Shown in pieces: positions 36,332 through 46,104 of a stretch of DNA of 64,000 bases (its first letter is position 1; the number at the start of each line of letters is the position of its first letter). A model generated the notes under the pieces. That model was not told the origin of the DNA. It saw nothing but the letters and a program-made list of their open reading frames with translations, and did no database searches. Source of the stretch: Marinobacterium alkalitolerans (GTDB lineage: Bacteria; Pseudomonadota; Gammaproteobacteria; Pseudomonadales; Balneatricaceae); contig NZ_JACVEW010000012.1 in NCBI RefSeq assembly GCF_017776525.1, positions 44,645-108,644 of the forward strand. The letters are read 5' to 3'. The position numbers were made by a program, and so were the translations under genes.

Positions 36332-37627
36332 TTATGCCCCTGTGAGCAGGGTTTCAAGCCAGCGAGCCATATCCAACAACTTTTGATCCTCATGCATGCG
36401 CCCTGCCAGCTGAATCCCCAGCGGCAAGCCCTGCTGATCCGTCAGCCCCGGCAGAGTGACCACCGGCAAGCCCATAACCTGCCAGGGTCGGCTCATGTGC
36501 GGTGCTCCTGTTTTGCCCAGTCCCAACGGGGCCACGCCCGGTGCTGCAGGCGCCAGCACGGCATCAACCTTGTCATGACGGGCCCAGAGATCAGACCGTG
36601 CCTTATCGACACACTGCAATGCCCGCAGATACTCGCTGCGTTCCATCTGGAGTCCCTTGTCAATAAGGTCAAGCAGAGGGGCACTGAGCTGATCCAGCTG
36701 GGCTGACTCTTCTACCAGATTACGCGCCACCTCATAAGCCATAATGGTCTGATGATGCTCAACCAGCTCGGATAGGCCTGCTGCCTGATCCAGCCGCGTG
36801 GTTTCAACCCCTTCGGCCTGCAACAGGGCTTCAAGGCGCTCAATGGCATGCTCCATGGCGCTGTCTGTCTCGCCAACCAGATGCCCGGGGCAAATAGCGA
36901 TCCGTGTGGGACGCGCATTGATTTCGGGGCCGTTTGCTCGGCTGTTCCGCAACAGGATGGCCCGCATCAGATCAATATCCTCAGCATGACGTGCCAGAAT
37001 GCCCAGTGAATCCAGTGACTGCGCCAGCGGTTGCACACCGCGCAGTGAAAACTCGCCACGGGTGCCCACATACCCTGCCGCACCGCAATACGCCGCGGGA
37101 CGAATCACTGAGGCTGCGGTTTGAGATCCCAGCGCAACGGGCACCATCGCATCGGCTACGGCTGCTGCCGAGCCGCTGGAAGAGCCGCCCGGCGTGCGCT
37201 GCAGATCTCTCGGATTGGCGGTCTTGCCCGGTTTGAAATAGGCAAATTCAGTGGTCACGGTTTTGCCCAGCACAATACCGCCGGCCTGACGTATCAGCCC
37301 GACACAGGACGCATCATTCACCGGCTCCCGCCCCTGATGAATGGGTGAACCCATTTCAGTTGGCATATCCGCCGTGTCGATGATGTCCTTGATACCCACC
37401 GGCAACCCTTTGAGCAGACTTTGCTCATAGAACCCCTGATGCTGACGGTAGTGCGACAGATACTCCTCCCGCGTCAGGCGATACTGCCAGGCACCGACGA
37501 CAGGCTCCCGTGCCTCAATCCGGTCAAAACAGGCGTTGATCACGTCTACGGCTGAGCATTCCTGTTTTTCGATGGCGTTCAGGGCCTCTCTCAAACCGAC
37601 CTCATGCCACGCCTTTTGATTCTTCAT
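36332..37627 (-). CDS. iacH: Amidase of the indole-3-acetate cluster (IacH-like)
   Basis: 431 residues from the ATG at 37627, which follows AAGGAAGG; in-frame starts at 37648 and 37651 overlap the previous stop and are less likely. Amidase-signature family with Lys in GKTVTTEF and the Ser-Ser motif TPGGSSSGSAAAVAD. In iac clusters an amidase of this kind is a standard member. Last gene of the minus-strand iac run, with iacG directly upstream. Confidence 0.82.
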   Translation of the reverse strand: MKNQKAWHEVGLREALNAIEKQECSAVDVINACFDRIEAREPVVGAWQYRLTREEYLSHYRQHQGFYEQSLLKGLPVGIKDIIDTADMPTEMGSPIHQGREPVNDASCVGLIRQAGGIVLGKTVTTEFAYFKPGKTANPRDLQRTPGGSSSGSAAAVADAMVPVALGSQTAASVIRPAAYCGAAGYVGTRGEFSLRGVQPLAQSLDSLGILARHAEDIDLMRAILLRNSRANGPEINARPTRIAICPGHLVGETDSAMEHAIERLEALLQAEGVETTRLDQAAGLSELVEHHQTIMAYEVARNLVEESAQLDQLSAPLLDLIDKGLQMERSEYLRALQCVDKARSDLWARHDKVDAVLAPAAPGVAPLGLGKTGAPHMSRPWQVMGLPVVTLPGLTDQQGLPLGIQLAGRMHEDQKLLDMARWLETLLTGA

Positions 37628-37647
37628 CCGTTTTTCCTTCCTTACCA

Positions 37648-38568
37648 TCAAGCAGCAAAGCCCTGTTGCAAACGTTTCAGACTGGCTTTCAAGATCTGCT
37701 GCTCCTCATCACTCAGGCAGGCCATGGCCTGGCGTTCATGCTCGATCGCCTTGTCCAGTAATTGGGCCGCCAGTTGCCGACCTTTCTCGGTCAGCAGGAA
37801 GCCCTTTTCTGTCACATTGAGCAGGCCTTTTTCCTGCAGCCACTCGCCGGTATCAGCCAGCTCCTTCAGGGGCTGGGACACGAAATGGCTGATCTGCTCC
37901 GCTGGCATGGCATCACCATCTGCCAGCAGGGTCATAACGCGCCACTCTTCGGTGGTCACGCCAAAATGACCAAGCTGTGGATAAAAGTCGGCAGCGTAGG
38001 CATTCAGGGTCTGGCGCAGCTGGTACAACAGGTAGTCCCCCAGGAAGCCTCGTGCTTCAAGGGACTGGGTGGGTGCCTGTACCGCAGGATGCGTGTCCGC
38101 AACGGCATAGCGGCCGTTATGGAACACCAGTGAGCTCACATTATCTTCATAGTGGTAAGCGGTGACCTGGCCCACGATGATCAGGTGGTCGCCCCCTTCG
38201 TACACTTCCCAGGTGTTGCAGGCGAACCAGGCGGCCGTATCCGGCAGCAGGGGGGCACCATTGTCGCAATCACGTGTGCTGACGTTGGCAAACTTGTCTT
38301 CTCCCCGGCGAGCAAAGCCGTTGGACAGGTCCACCTGATCGCTGCGCAGCACATTGATGGCAAACCCCTTGCCCTTGGCAAAAGCGTCCAGGCTGTATGC
38401 GCCTTTATCGATGCTCCACAGTACCAGTGCCGGATCGATCGACAGTGTGTTGAAACTGCTTGCGGTCATTCCGATCGGGTTGCCTTCGGCATCGCGTGTA
38501 GTGATAACGGTCACACCGGTCGGGAACTTGCCCAGTGCCCGGCGGAAATCCTTGGGATCAAATGACAT
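37648..38568 (-). CDS. iacG: Flavin reductase with C-terminal MarR-like domain (IacG-like)
   Basis: 306 residues. N-terminal flavin reductase domain (about 1-165: FPTGVTVITTRDAEGNPIGM, SFNTLSIDPALVLWSI). C-terminal winged-helix domain of MarR type (about 185-300: GVTTEEWRVMTLLAD, WLQEKGLLNVTEKGFLLTEKG). The same architecture is found in the C1 reductase of p-hydroxyphenylacetate hydroxylase from Acinetobacter, where the MarR-like part makes activity depend on the aromatic substrate. It should supply reduced flavin to IacA. In the same run as catechol dioxygenase copy 3. Confidence 0.85.
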   Translation of the reverse strand: MSFDPKDFRRALGKFPTGVTVITTRDAEGNPIGMTASSFNTLSIDPALVLWSIDKGAYSLDAFAKGKGFAINVLRSDQVDLSNGFARRGEDKFANVSTRDCDNGAPLLPDTAAWFACNTWEVYEGGDHLIIVGQVTAYHYEDNVSSLVFHNGRYAVADTHPAVQAPTQSLEARGFLGDYLLYQLRQTLNAYAADFYPQLGHFGVTTEEWRVMTLLADGDAMPAEQISHFVSQPLKELADTGEWLQEKGLLNVTEKGFLLTEKGRQLAAQLLDKAIEHERQAMACLSDEEQQILKASLKRLQQGFAA

Positions 38569-38583
38569 GGTCGCTCTCCGGGA

Positions 38584-39507
38584 TCAGGTTAGGGCCGTCA
38601 GGAAACGTTCGTTCAGCTGGCGGTCGTGATAGAAAATCGCCTTGCCCAGCTTGTCCGCATCCCAGGTGATCGGTTCGTGGTCGGGATAGAAGTAGTCCCC
38701 GCCACAGAACACCTCGTTGCGGTTGCCTGAGGGGTCGAAGAAATAGATGGTCTGACCGTGGGTGATACCGTGGCGGGTGGGACCGATATCAATGGAGGTA
38801 TCGGTCATGGAGATCAGATCTCCTGCACGCAGCACATCTTCCCAGGTTTCCAGATAAAAGGAGGCATGGTGAAACCTGCCCGCCTCGGGGTGATCGATGA
38901 AGGCGATGTCATGCGCTTTCATGCTGGTGGTGAGGAACTGTGCCACCCGCTTGCCATCCGGGGTCATCACCTGTTCGCACAGGTCAAAGCCCAGCACTTC
39001 CCGGAACAGGTCATAGGTTTCATCCAGATTCGGGCCGTACAACAGGCAGTGGTCGAAACGCTGGGCCTTCATGCCCTTCAGGTCGCGCGGCCAGGCTTCC
39101 GGGTTATGGTTGCCCACACCGTAACGACCAGTCTGTTCCTTGGTGGCAAAAAGCTCGAAATAATGACCTGTCGGTGCCTGGAAACGCAGGCGACGGCCGC
39201 AATCCTTGAGTTCACCCGCCGGCACTTCTTCCACTTCAACGCCGAAGGCGATCAGGGACTGATGCAGTTGATCAAGGGTTTGCTCGTCAAGACACTTGAA
39301 GCCCATGAAATCCATTCCCGGCTGATCGGCTTCAACCAGCACCACGGAGAACTTGTCCACTTCGGTCCACCCTTTCAGGTAGACCCGCCCCTGAGTGTCA
39401 GAATCCATTTCGACCAGACCCAGCAGGTCAACGTAATGTTTGCGGGCTTCTTCCAGATCCAGTACACGAATCTGAACGTGTCCGGGACGCATTACACCTT
39501 TTTTCAT
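38584..39507 (-). CDS. Catechol 2,3-dioxygenase, copy 3 (iac cluster)
   Basis: 307 residues, full length, starting [20 protein letters not shown] with iron ligands in [17 protein letters not shown] and [10 protein letters not shown]. It lies between the TRAP genes and iacG in the same orientation, so it is probably co-expressed with indole-3-acetate degradation, whose known end product is catechol. Iac clusters described in Pseudomonas are coupled to ortho cleavage (cat genes) instead. Confidence 0.93.
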   Translation of the reverse strand: MKKGVMRPGHVQIRVLDLEEARKHYVDLLGLVEMDSDTQGRVYLKGWTEVDKFSVVLVEADQPGMDFMGFKCLDEQTLDQLHQSLIAFGVEVEEVPAGELKDCGRRLRFQAPTGHYFELFATKEQTGRYGVGNHNPEAWPRDLKGMKAQRFDHCLLYGPNLDETYDLFREVLGFDLCEQVMTPDGKRVAQFLTTSMKAHDIAFIDHPEAGRFHHASFYLETWEDVLRAGDLISMTDTSIDIGPTRHGITHGQTIYFFDPSGNRNEVFCGGDYFYPDHEPITWDADKLGKAIFYHDRQLNERFLTALT

Positions 39508-39557
39508 TGGGTTACCTCATCGTTATTGTTATTGGTGGTTGAGTGTTTCAAACGCCC

Positions 39558-40874
39558 CTAGCCCACGGCATTCGGCAGCATGAGCGACAGGGACGGGATC
39601 GTAATAATGAGTACGAGGCGAACGATATCCGCCAGCCAGAACGGGGTGACACCGCGGAAGATGGTGGACAGTTTCACGTCCGGGATCACGCCCCGCAGGA
39701 CAAACACATTCATGCCGACCGGCGGCGTGATCAGGCTGATCTCGGTGACCACGACCACCAGAATGCCGAACCAGATCAGGTCAAACCCCATCGCCTCGAC
39801 CATCGGATAGAACACGGGAACGGTCAGCAGAATCATCGACATGCTTTCCAGCACGCAGCCCAGCAGCAGATAGACACCGACCAGAATCAGGATCACCACG
39901 AAGGGGCTGAAACCGGACTCCAGTACCCAGTCCTTCAGCATCATCGGCATGCCGGTCAGGTTGATGAAGTTGGAGAAAATCACCGCGCCGATCACCAGGA
40001 AAAACAGCATCGCCGTGGTGCGGGCGGCATTGGTCAGTGAGCGCTGGAACATTTTGAAGCTCAGCTTGCCGCTGAACAGCGCAATCAGAAAGGCACCTGA
40101 AGCCCCGATGCCGGCGGCCTCTGTCGGGGTAAAAATCCCTGCATAGATGCCACCCATGACGATGATAAAGATCAGGTTGATTCCCCAAACCCCTTTCATC
40201 GACAACAGGCGTTCTTTCCAGGTGGAGCGCTTGCCAGCCGGACCGATCTCCGGTTTGAGGCGCACGGCAAAGACTACCGCCAGCATGTACAGCACCACCC
40301 CGATCATGCCCGGTATCAGCCCCGCAATGAACAGTTTGCCGATGTCGCTTTCGGTCATCAGGCCATAGATCACGAGAATCACACTGGGCGGAATCAGAAT
40401 GCCGAGCGTACCGCCAGCCGCAATGGCACCGGTAGCCAGGCTGTCGGCATACTTGTATTCACGCATGGATGGCATGGCCACCTTGGACATGGTGGCTGCC
40501 GTTGCCATGGAGCTGCCGCACACGGCGGAGAAAGCGCCGCAGGAGACCACGGTTGCCAGCGCCAGCCCACCCTTGAAGTGCCCCAGAAAGGCGTTGGCCG
40601 CGCGATAGAGCTCCTTCGACATGCCCGATTCCGTAATCAGGTTGCCCATCAACAGGAACAGGGGCACCACCGACAGGCCATAGGCCAGACCGGTATCGAA
40701 CGCGGTGGATGCGATCATGTTCAGCGCCGTATCCCAGCCACGCGGATTGCCGTAGGTCAGCAGCTGGACCAGGGCGAAGCCAACGACACCCACAATGCCC
40801 ATTGCGATACCGAGCGGTATCCGGGCCAGTATCAACAGCATCAATGCTGCAAAGCCGATCAGACTTGCCTCCAT
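39558..40874 (-). CDS. TRAP transporter large membrane subunit (DctM)
   Basis: 438 residues, about 12 membrane segments, the TRAP DctM domain. Blocks PLFLLMGNLITESGMSKELYRAAN, GSSMATAATMSKVAMPSM and GILIPPSVILVIYG are conserved. Provides the ion-coupled translocation path. One-base overlap with the small subunit gene. The position inside the iac cluster suggests indole-3-acetate or a related acid as substrate (inferred). Confidence 0.9.
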   Translation of the reverse strand: MEASLIGFAALMLLILARIPLGIAMGIVGVVGFALVQLLTYGNPRGWDTALNMIASTAFDTGLAYGLSVVPLFLLMGNLITESGMSKELYRAANAFLGHFKGGLALATVVSCGAFSAVCGSSMATAATMSKVAMPSMREYKYADSLATGAIAAGGTLGILIPPSVILVIYGLMTESDIGKLFIAGLIPGMIGVVLYMLAVVFAVRLKPEIGPAGKRSTWKERLLSMKGVWGINLIFIIVMGGIYAGIFTPTEAAGIGASGAFLIALFSGKLSFKMFQRSLTNAARTTAMLFFLVIGAVIFSNFINLTGMPMMLKDWVLESGFSPFVVILILVGVYLLLGCVLESMSMILLTVPVFYPMVEAMGFDLIWFGILVVVVTEISLITPPVGMNVFVLRGVIPDVKLSTIFRGVTPFWLADIVRLVLIITIPSLSLMLPNAVG

Positions 40875-41395
40875 TACTGCACTCCTTCCGAGGTCTTGCC
40901 GTTACGCTCAAACAGCAGCTTGATGAACAGGATAAGGACAGATACCGAAGCCGTTGCCGCCATCAAAAACGCCAGCCAGGCATAGGGAATCTGCAACACG
41001 GCCGTGGTGTCTTGATAACGCAGCACCTTGAAGGCGTGCTCCCAAAGCACCCAGGCGAAGATGCCGAACGCCAGTACGTTGATCACACCGATCAATACGT
41101 CCTGGACCGCGCGGACGCGGTCCGTGAGCGCCGAGTCGAGGATGTCCACGGCAATGTGGCCACCCTCGGCGGTAATCAGCGGCAATCCCAGAAAGATCAC
41201 CGCTGCCAGCATCAACTCCGTCACCTCAAAGGCCCCTGTAACCGGTGCCGAGAACAGATAACGTCCCATCACATCGACCAGTGTCAGCGCCATCATCAAA
41301 AACATGACCAACGCCGCTGAGCCACTGAGCAGTGTATTGAGCAGTCCCTGCCCCCGAACCAGCCAACCGTTACTCTGTGTGCGAGTTGCGTTCAT
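40874..41395 (-). CDS. TRAP transporter small membrane subunit (DctQ)
   Basis: 173 residues with four membrane helices (SAALVMFLMMALTLVDVMGRYLF, MLAAVIFLGLPL and others), the DctQ pattern. Forms the membrane complex with DctM. Confidence 0.88.
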   Translation of the reverse strand: MNATRTQSNGWLVRGQGLLNTLLSGSAALVMFLMMALTLVDVMGRYLFSAPVTGAFEVTELMLAAVIFLGLPLITAEGGHIAVDILDSALTDRVRAVQDVLIGVINVLAFGIFAWVLWEHAFKVLRYQDTTAVLQIPYAWLAFLMAATASVSVLILFIKLLFERNGKTSEGVQ

Positions 41396-41404
41396 GGGTT
41401 ACCC

Positions 41405-42433
41405 TCAGCGAGTTTGCGCCACATCCTGCTGATGGCTCTGCTTACGGAAGGCTTCCAGTGCGGCCTTGCCATCCACGCCCAGTTTTGCCGCGGTTTTCAG
41501 CCACTCGGCTTCCATCGGCGCACTGGCATTGCGGATTTCAGTCAGGAAGGCTTCGTTGGCAGTGACCACCTCGTTGCCGTTGGCCTGAATCGCTTCCAGA
41601 CCCTTGGCATCCTGGGTATCCCACATCTTGCCGGCCAGGCGAGCGAAGGCTTCACCGGAGACGGACTCGATCGCCTTTCGATCCTCTTCCGGGAGATCCG
41701 CGAAGCGGTCACGGTTCATTACCAGGAAGAAGCTGAAGTTATACAGGCCTCCCGGCACCAGCGTGGTGTGAGTGGTTTTGTCCTGAATGTTGAAAGCCGG
41801 GACAGATTCCAGCGGGAACAGAGTGCCGTCCGCTACGCCACTGGAAACCAGCTCATAGGTGCTGGAAGAGGGTTTCTGCAGGGTCACGGCGCCCAGTTCG
41901 GTCGCCATGTCGTTCATGATGCCGCCACCGACACGCATCTTGAGCCCCTTCAGGTCACTGGCTGCATTGACGGTACGCTTGCTGTTGTGGATATGACCCG
42001 GACCATGGGTAAAGAGCCCCAGCAGTTTGACATCCTTGTGCTCGCCGGCCGGTTTCAGATAGTCGTTATAGACGTTCCAGTACGCAACCGATGTGCCGAC
42101 TGCACTGTCACCGCCGAAGGGAAACTCAACCATTTTGTAAAGCTTGAAGCGGCCCGGAGTATAACCGTGCGCGCTATAGGTGATATCAGCCTGCCCTTCA
42201 CGCGCGATGTCGTAGTGGACCTTGGGGTGCCCCAGGGCGGACGGCAGCATGATGATCTTGACCCGACCATCCGTGGCTTCCTCCACGTTTTTGATCCAGG
42301 GCTTCATCACATCCTTGACCAGAGGGTGCCCTGAAGGCAACCAGGACGACATGGTCAGGCGCGTTTCGGCGCTTGCTTGAGTGGCCAGAAGTGCAAGGGT
42401 TGCTGTCGCTGCAACTCGGAGAATCGTTTTCAT
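41405..42433 (-). CDS. TRAP transporter periplasmic binding protein (DctP)
   Basis: 342 residues from the ATG at 42433, which has GGGAGAG; in-frame sequence upstream to 42598 has no ribosome site and crosses the iacF end. Signal peptide ends ATQASA. DctP fold with RLTMSSWLPSGHPLVKDVM, the arginine-containing block LKGLKMRVGGGIMNDMA, and FPLESVPAFNIQD. The Arg in this block usually grips a carboxylate, which would suit an aromatic acid. Confidence 0.87.
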   Translation of the reverse strand: MKTILRVAATATLALLATQASAETRLTMSSWLPSGHPLVKDVMKPWIKNVEEATDGRVKIIMLPSALGHPKVHYDIAREGQADITYSAHGYTPGRFKLYKMVEFPFGGDSAVGTSVAYWNVYNDYLKPAGEHKDVKLLGLFTHGPGHIHNSKRTVNAASDLKGLKMRVGGGIMNDMATELGAVTLQKPSSSTYELVSSGVADGTLFPLESVPAFNIQDKTTHTTLVPGGLYNFSFFLVMNRDRFADLPEEDRKAIESVSGEAFARLAGKMWDTQDAKGLEAIQANGNEVVTANEAFLTEIRNASAPMEAEWLKTAAKLGVDGKAALEAFRKQSHQQDVAQTR

Positions 42434-42518
42434 TGTTGTCTCTCCCCATTGGGTTATGGTTCCGGGCTTAACCGGGTTTGCCCCCTGACGACCATGCCAG
42501 GGCGCCAGGCTTACAAAG

Positions 42519-43481
42519 TCAGATATCCACGACCAGACGGCTGCTCTTGGCGCGTGAGCAACAGAGCGCGATCTGGTCGTTGTCGTCTTTCTCCTCATCC
42601 GTCAGGAAGTGGTCACGGTGATCGGGCGTACCTTCGATCACGTCACAGATACAGGTGCCGCACACCCCCTCTTCACAGGACATCTGCACCTTCACGCCCG
42701 CAGCCTTGAGCGCGGTCGCGATGCTTTCGCTGGGCCCAACCTGCACTGTGATGTCACTGGCTTCGGCATACACTTCAAACGCCTCGCCACTGATGTCGAC
42801 CTCAGCGTTGAAATACTCGAAATGGATCTGGTTGTCCGGCAGGCCTGCCGCCTTGCCCTGTTCGATCACCCAGTCCATGAAACCACTGGGACCACAGACA
42901 TACAGGTGCGTACCGGGCCTGGCTGCTGCCAGTGTTTTGGGGTCGATGCGCTGGTCTTCACCGGCATCGTCAAAGTGCAGCACCAGCTGCTCGCCAAACT
43001 CACGCTTGAGTTCATCCAGAAATGCCGCCTTGTGCTCGCTGCGGGTGCAGTAGTGCAGCTCAAACGATTTGTCTGCCTGTTTCAGGGCATAGGCCATGGC
43101 GATCATCGGTGTGATGCCGATCCCGCCGCCAATCAGCAGGCTGTGCTCGGCATTCAGGTCGAGCGGGAAATGGTTTCGCGGTGCGCTGATCTGGATCGCT
43201 GCACCGGCTTCCAGTTCGGCATGGATCTGGCGTGAGCCGCCACGCGAGTTCGGGTCATTCAGGATGCCCAGACGGTAGGTCGTTTCACCCGGCGCATTGC
43301 TCAACGAGTACTGCCGCACCAGATCAGGTGCAACCACCACATCGATATGCGCGCCGGCTTCAAAGACCGGCAAGGCGCTGCCATCGGCCGAGCTCAGCTC
43401 GAATACCGCGATCTCGTCGGTCTGGTCTTCGCGGCGTGTCACCGTCGCGTTGATAAGTGTGTTATCGATACTGCTAGTCAT
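42519..43481 (-). CDS. iacF: Ferredoxin reductase of the Rieske oxygenase (IacF-like)
   Basis: 320 residues from the ATG at 43481; the frame continues upstream through iacE but is not coding there. Order: FMN/FAD domain (RQYSLSNAPGET), NAD domain (LLIGGGIGITPMIAMA, LYVCGPSGFMDWV), and a C-terminal plant-type [2Fe-2S] domain (CEEGVCGTCIC, distal Cys in ALCCSRA). This is the phthalate dioxygenase reductase layout. Supplies electrons to IacCD. Confidence 0.88.
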   Translation of the reverse strand: MTSSIDNTLINATVTRREDQTDEIAVFELSSADGSALPVFEAGAHIDVVVAPDLVRQYSLSNAPGETTYRLGILNDPNSRGGSRQIHAELEAGAAIQISAPRNHFPLDLNAEHSLLIGGGIGITPMIAMAYALKQADKSFELHYCTRSEHKAAFLDELKREFGEQLVLHFDDAGEDQRIDPKTLAAARPGTHLYVCGPSGFMDWVIEQGKAAGLPDNQIHFEYFNAEVDISGEAFEVYAEASDITVQVGPSESIATALKAAGVKVQMSCEEGVCGTCICDVIEGTPDHRDHFLTDEEKDDNDQIALCCSRAKSSRLVVDI

Positions 43482-43491
43482 AGGAATTGCC

Positions 43492-44247
43492 TCAGCGCAT
43501 GAACAGGCCGCCGTTGATGTCCACCGTAGTGCCGGTGGTGAAACTGGCTTCAGGCCGTGCCAGCTGCACCACCATATCGCCGATAAAATCGGCATCGCCC
43601 AGCTGGCCAACCGGAATGGCCCCGAGCAGTGTGGGCAAGCGTTCTTCCGGCACCAGCGCCTTCACCATTGGCGAGTCGATCGGGCCCGGAGCAATGGCGT
43701 TGACCGTCACCCCCTGCCCCGCCAGCTCCTTGGCGAACACCTTGGTCAGCGTCAGGATGCCGCCCTTGGACGCGGCATAATGAGCGCCCGTTGAGGTGCC
43801 CCCGTTCTGGCCAGCCAAAGAAGACATATTGATGATCCGTCCGTAGCCCTGCTCGGCCAGGTAACGCCCAATCACCTGACAGCCCACAAACGTGCCGCCC
43901 AGGTTGATATTGACGATCTCGTTGAATTCCTCGGCCGAAATCTCCATCACCGGCGTGGCGCGGGTGACGGCTGCATTGTTGACCAGCACATGCAGGGCGC
44001 CCCAGCGTGCCAGAATCTGATCCAGCGCCGCTTCAAAGTCCTGCTTTTGAGCCACGTTGAGGCTGGTCGCCATGGCGGTCTCACCGCTGGCATCCAGAGC
44101 ATCAGCCGCCTGACGGGCAGCGTCGGTGTTAATGTCGCTGAGCACCACTCGGTAGCCGGCGTCGTGCAGACGCCGGGCGATGTGATTGCCCAGCCCCTGA
44201 GCGGCACCGGTGACCAGCGCGACTTGAGACTGTGCAGGTGTGGACAT
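43492..44247 (-). CDS. iacE: Short-chain dehydrogenase (IacE-like)
   Basis: 251 residues from the ATG at 44247, preceded by AAGGAGG. SDR motifs: VTGAAQGLGNHIARRL, NNAAVTRA, MSSLAGQNGG and YAASKGGILTL. It lies between the Rieske oxygenase and its reductase as in known iac clusters, where IacE acts on an oxidised indole-acetate intermediate. Confidence 0.87.
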   Translation of the reverse strand: MSTPAQSQVALVTGAAQGLGNHIARRLHDAGYRVVLSDINTDAARQAADALDASGETAMATSLNVAQKQDFEAALDQILARWGALHVLVNNAAVTRATPVMEISAEEFNEIVNINLGGTFVGCQVIGRYLAEQGYGRIINMSSLAGQNGGTSTGAHYAASKGGILTLTKVFAKELAGQGVTVNAIAPGPIDSPMVKALVPEERLPTLLGAIPVGQLGDADFIGDMVVQLARPEASFTTGTTVDINGGLFMR

Positions 44248-44257
44248 GGCGGCCTCC

Positions 44258-44740
44258 TTAGAAGATGAAGCTGACAGTGCGCAGGAAGCCGTCGGCATGC
44301 AGCAGTTTCACCACCTTCTGCTCCAGCTTGAAGCTGTCACCGCTGGGCTTGAGGGTGTACTCCACATTGGCCGGATAGGTCACCAGCTTGCCGTGACGCA
44401 GCTCGTTCAGCGTCATGGCACAGCGGGCAATCACCAGATCGTCACCGGCTTCGAGCACGCGCACACGCGACATCATGCGCACGGTGCTGCCCACGGAGTT
44501 GGCCGATACCGACTCCCCGTTTTCCAGTCGCGCCACCCGCATGCGGCGCATGTCCGCATCATCCAGCGCCAGATTCAGAGTGCTGAGATAATCGGTTTCG
44601 TTCAGATCGGCCGGCACGATATACAGGCCGCTATCCGTCCACAGCGACAGCCATTCCTGGTACCCCTTGTGATCCAGCAGGTCCGCCTCATAACCGATAA
44701 ACTCGGTGACTTTTGCCAGCAGTTCGGTATTGGATTTCAT
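44258..44740 (-). CDS. iacD: Aromatic-ring dioxygenase small subunit (IacD-like)
   Basis: 160 residues, NTF2-like beta subunit (FIGYEADLLDHKGYQEWLSL, VPADLNETDYLS). Partner of the large subunit immediately upstream; stop and start overlap by one base, so translation is coupled. Confidence 0.88.
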   Translation of the reverse strand: MKSNTELLAKVTEFIGYEADLLDHKGYQEWLSLWTDSGLYIVPADLNETDYLSTLNLALDDADMRRMRVARLENGESVSANSVGSTVRMMSRVRVLEAGDDLVIARCAMTLNELRHGKLVTYPANVEYTLKPSGDSFKLEQKVVKLLHADGFLRTVSFIF

Positions 44741-46050
44741 TACTTGCTCTCCTCTGCTGTCTGGTCGGCGCCGGCGGCCGCCATCATTTTCTTGTATTGG
44801 CGGTAGGCCCCACGCATGCCGGTTTCGGAGCAGACGGCACCGGCAACATTGCCATCCCTGGACTCGTGCAGGTTGTTCATGCCGCGGTTCACGAGAATCC
44901 AGCCGTCAGTCCCGGCCTGGGCCCCTTTCTGAACCCGCTCCCAGGCTTCGCCGTCGTCCGGCGTACCGAAGCCCATCGGCCCCTGGAAATGCTCATGCAG
45001 ACGCATGCGTTTGCGGTTAAAGGCTTCCGGGGCGCCTTCGCCACCCAGTGCCACGTGCTGAATCTCGGTTTCGCCCACGCTGACCGGTCGCAGGACACGG
45101 AAGAACGCCATGGAGCAGGACACATTCGGGAACAGGTTCAGGTTGAAGCCGGTACCGTGTGCGGCGCGCACCAGCTTTTTGACTTCATCTTCAGACTTGC
45201 CTTCTTCACGCAGCGCCTGTGCCAGCTCGGCAAAACGATCCGGAATCGGCTGATCCAGATCCGCTTCCAGGTCGACCAGCTGCGGGATCATCACCATCAC
45301 GCTGTGACCATTGCCCAAGTCTTCGACAAAGCCTTCACCATCGAGGAAATCAAAAATATCGGCCGTCGCTTCATCCAGCGAGGTCACGAATGACTTGTGT
45401 ACGATCGGGAAATGGTAGGCGTCGGTTGTGTTTTCCAACTGGATCTTCCAGTTGCCCGGGAAGTTGAAACGGTGCTCGCCCAGCACTTTCACCGGATAGC
45501 CACCGCCCTGCTTCATGAACAGGTCGATCCACTTTTTGGCACCGCCCAGGAAGTCTTCCAGCGGCTCAATGTCATCCTTGAAGGTGGCAAACACCAGGCC
45601 GTTATAGGTTTCCACCCGCAGGCTCTCCAGCGGCATCTCTTTCTTGTCGAAGACACCGTCATACTCTTCCGGCTTCGGCAGTGCGCGCAGGCTGCCATCC
45701 AGGCCATACCCCCAGCCGTGGTAGGGGCAGGTGAACGCCTTGGTCTTGCCCTTGCGCGCTTCACAGACGGTCGCACCGCGGTGACGACAGCGATTCTGCA
45801 GCACGTGCAGGTTCATTTTGCGGTCACGGCTCAGAATCACCGGCTGACGGCCAATGTAGGCGGTCTTGAAGCTGCCGGCTTCCGGCACTTCACTCTCGTG
45901 CCCCACATAGACCCAGGTGTGGTTGAAGACTTTATTCAGCTCTTCCTCGAAGATCTCCGGATTGGAGTAGAGGTCCTTGTGCACTCGGCCCTCTTCCACC
46001 ATGTCAGCCGCTTTCAGGCTGACGTTCTGCAGTTCGATCAGTTCACTCAT
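44740..46050 (-). CDS. iacC: Aromatic-ring dioxygenase large subunit (IacC-like)
   Basis: 436 residues from the ATG at 46050 (AAAGAG nearby); an ATG at 46071 is the alternative. Rieske motif CRHRGATVCE with CPYHGWGYG, and a catalytic domain around ENTTDAYHFPIVH containing the iron ligands. It belongs to the benzoate/anthranilate-like Rieske oxygenases; in iac clusters the IacCD oxygenase produces catechol late in the pathway. Confidence 0.88.
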   Translation of the reverse strand: MSELIELQNVSLKAADMVEEGRVHKDLYSNPEIFEEELNKVFNHTWVYVGHESEVPEAGSFKTAYIGRQPVILSRDRKMNLHVLQNRCRHRGATVCEARKGKTKAFTCPYHGWGYGLDGSLRALPKPEEYDGVFDKKEMPLESLRVETYNGLVFATFKDDIEPLEDFLGGAKKWIDLFMKQGGGYPVKVLGEHRFNFPGNWKIQLENTTDAYHFPIVHKSFVTSLDEATADIFDFLDGEGFVEDLGNGHSVMVMIPQLVDLEADLDQPIPDRFAELAQALREEGKSEDEVKKLVRAAHGTGFNLNLFPNVSCSMAFFRVLRPVSVGETEIQHVALGGEGAPEAFNRKRMRLHEHFQGPMGFGTPDDGEAWERVQKGAQAGTDGWILVNRGMNNLHESRDGNVAGAVCSETGMRGAYRQYKKMMAAAGADQTAEESK

Positions 46051-46104
46051 CTGCGTGTTCTCTTTATTCATACATGGCTGTGGGCAATACCCCGCAACCT
46101 TTTA

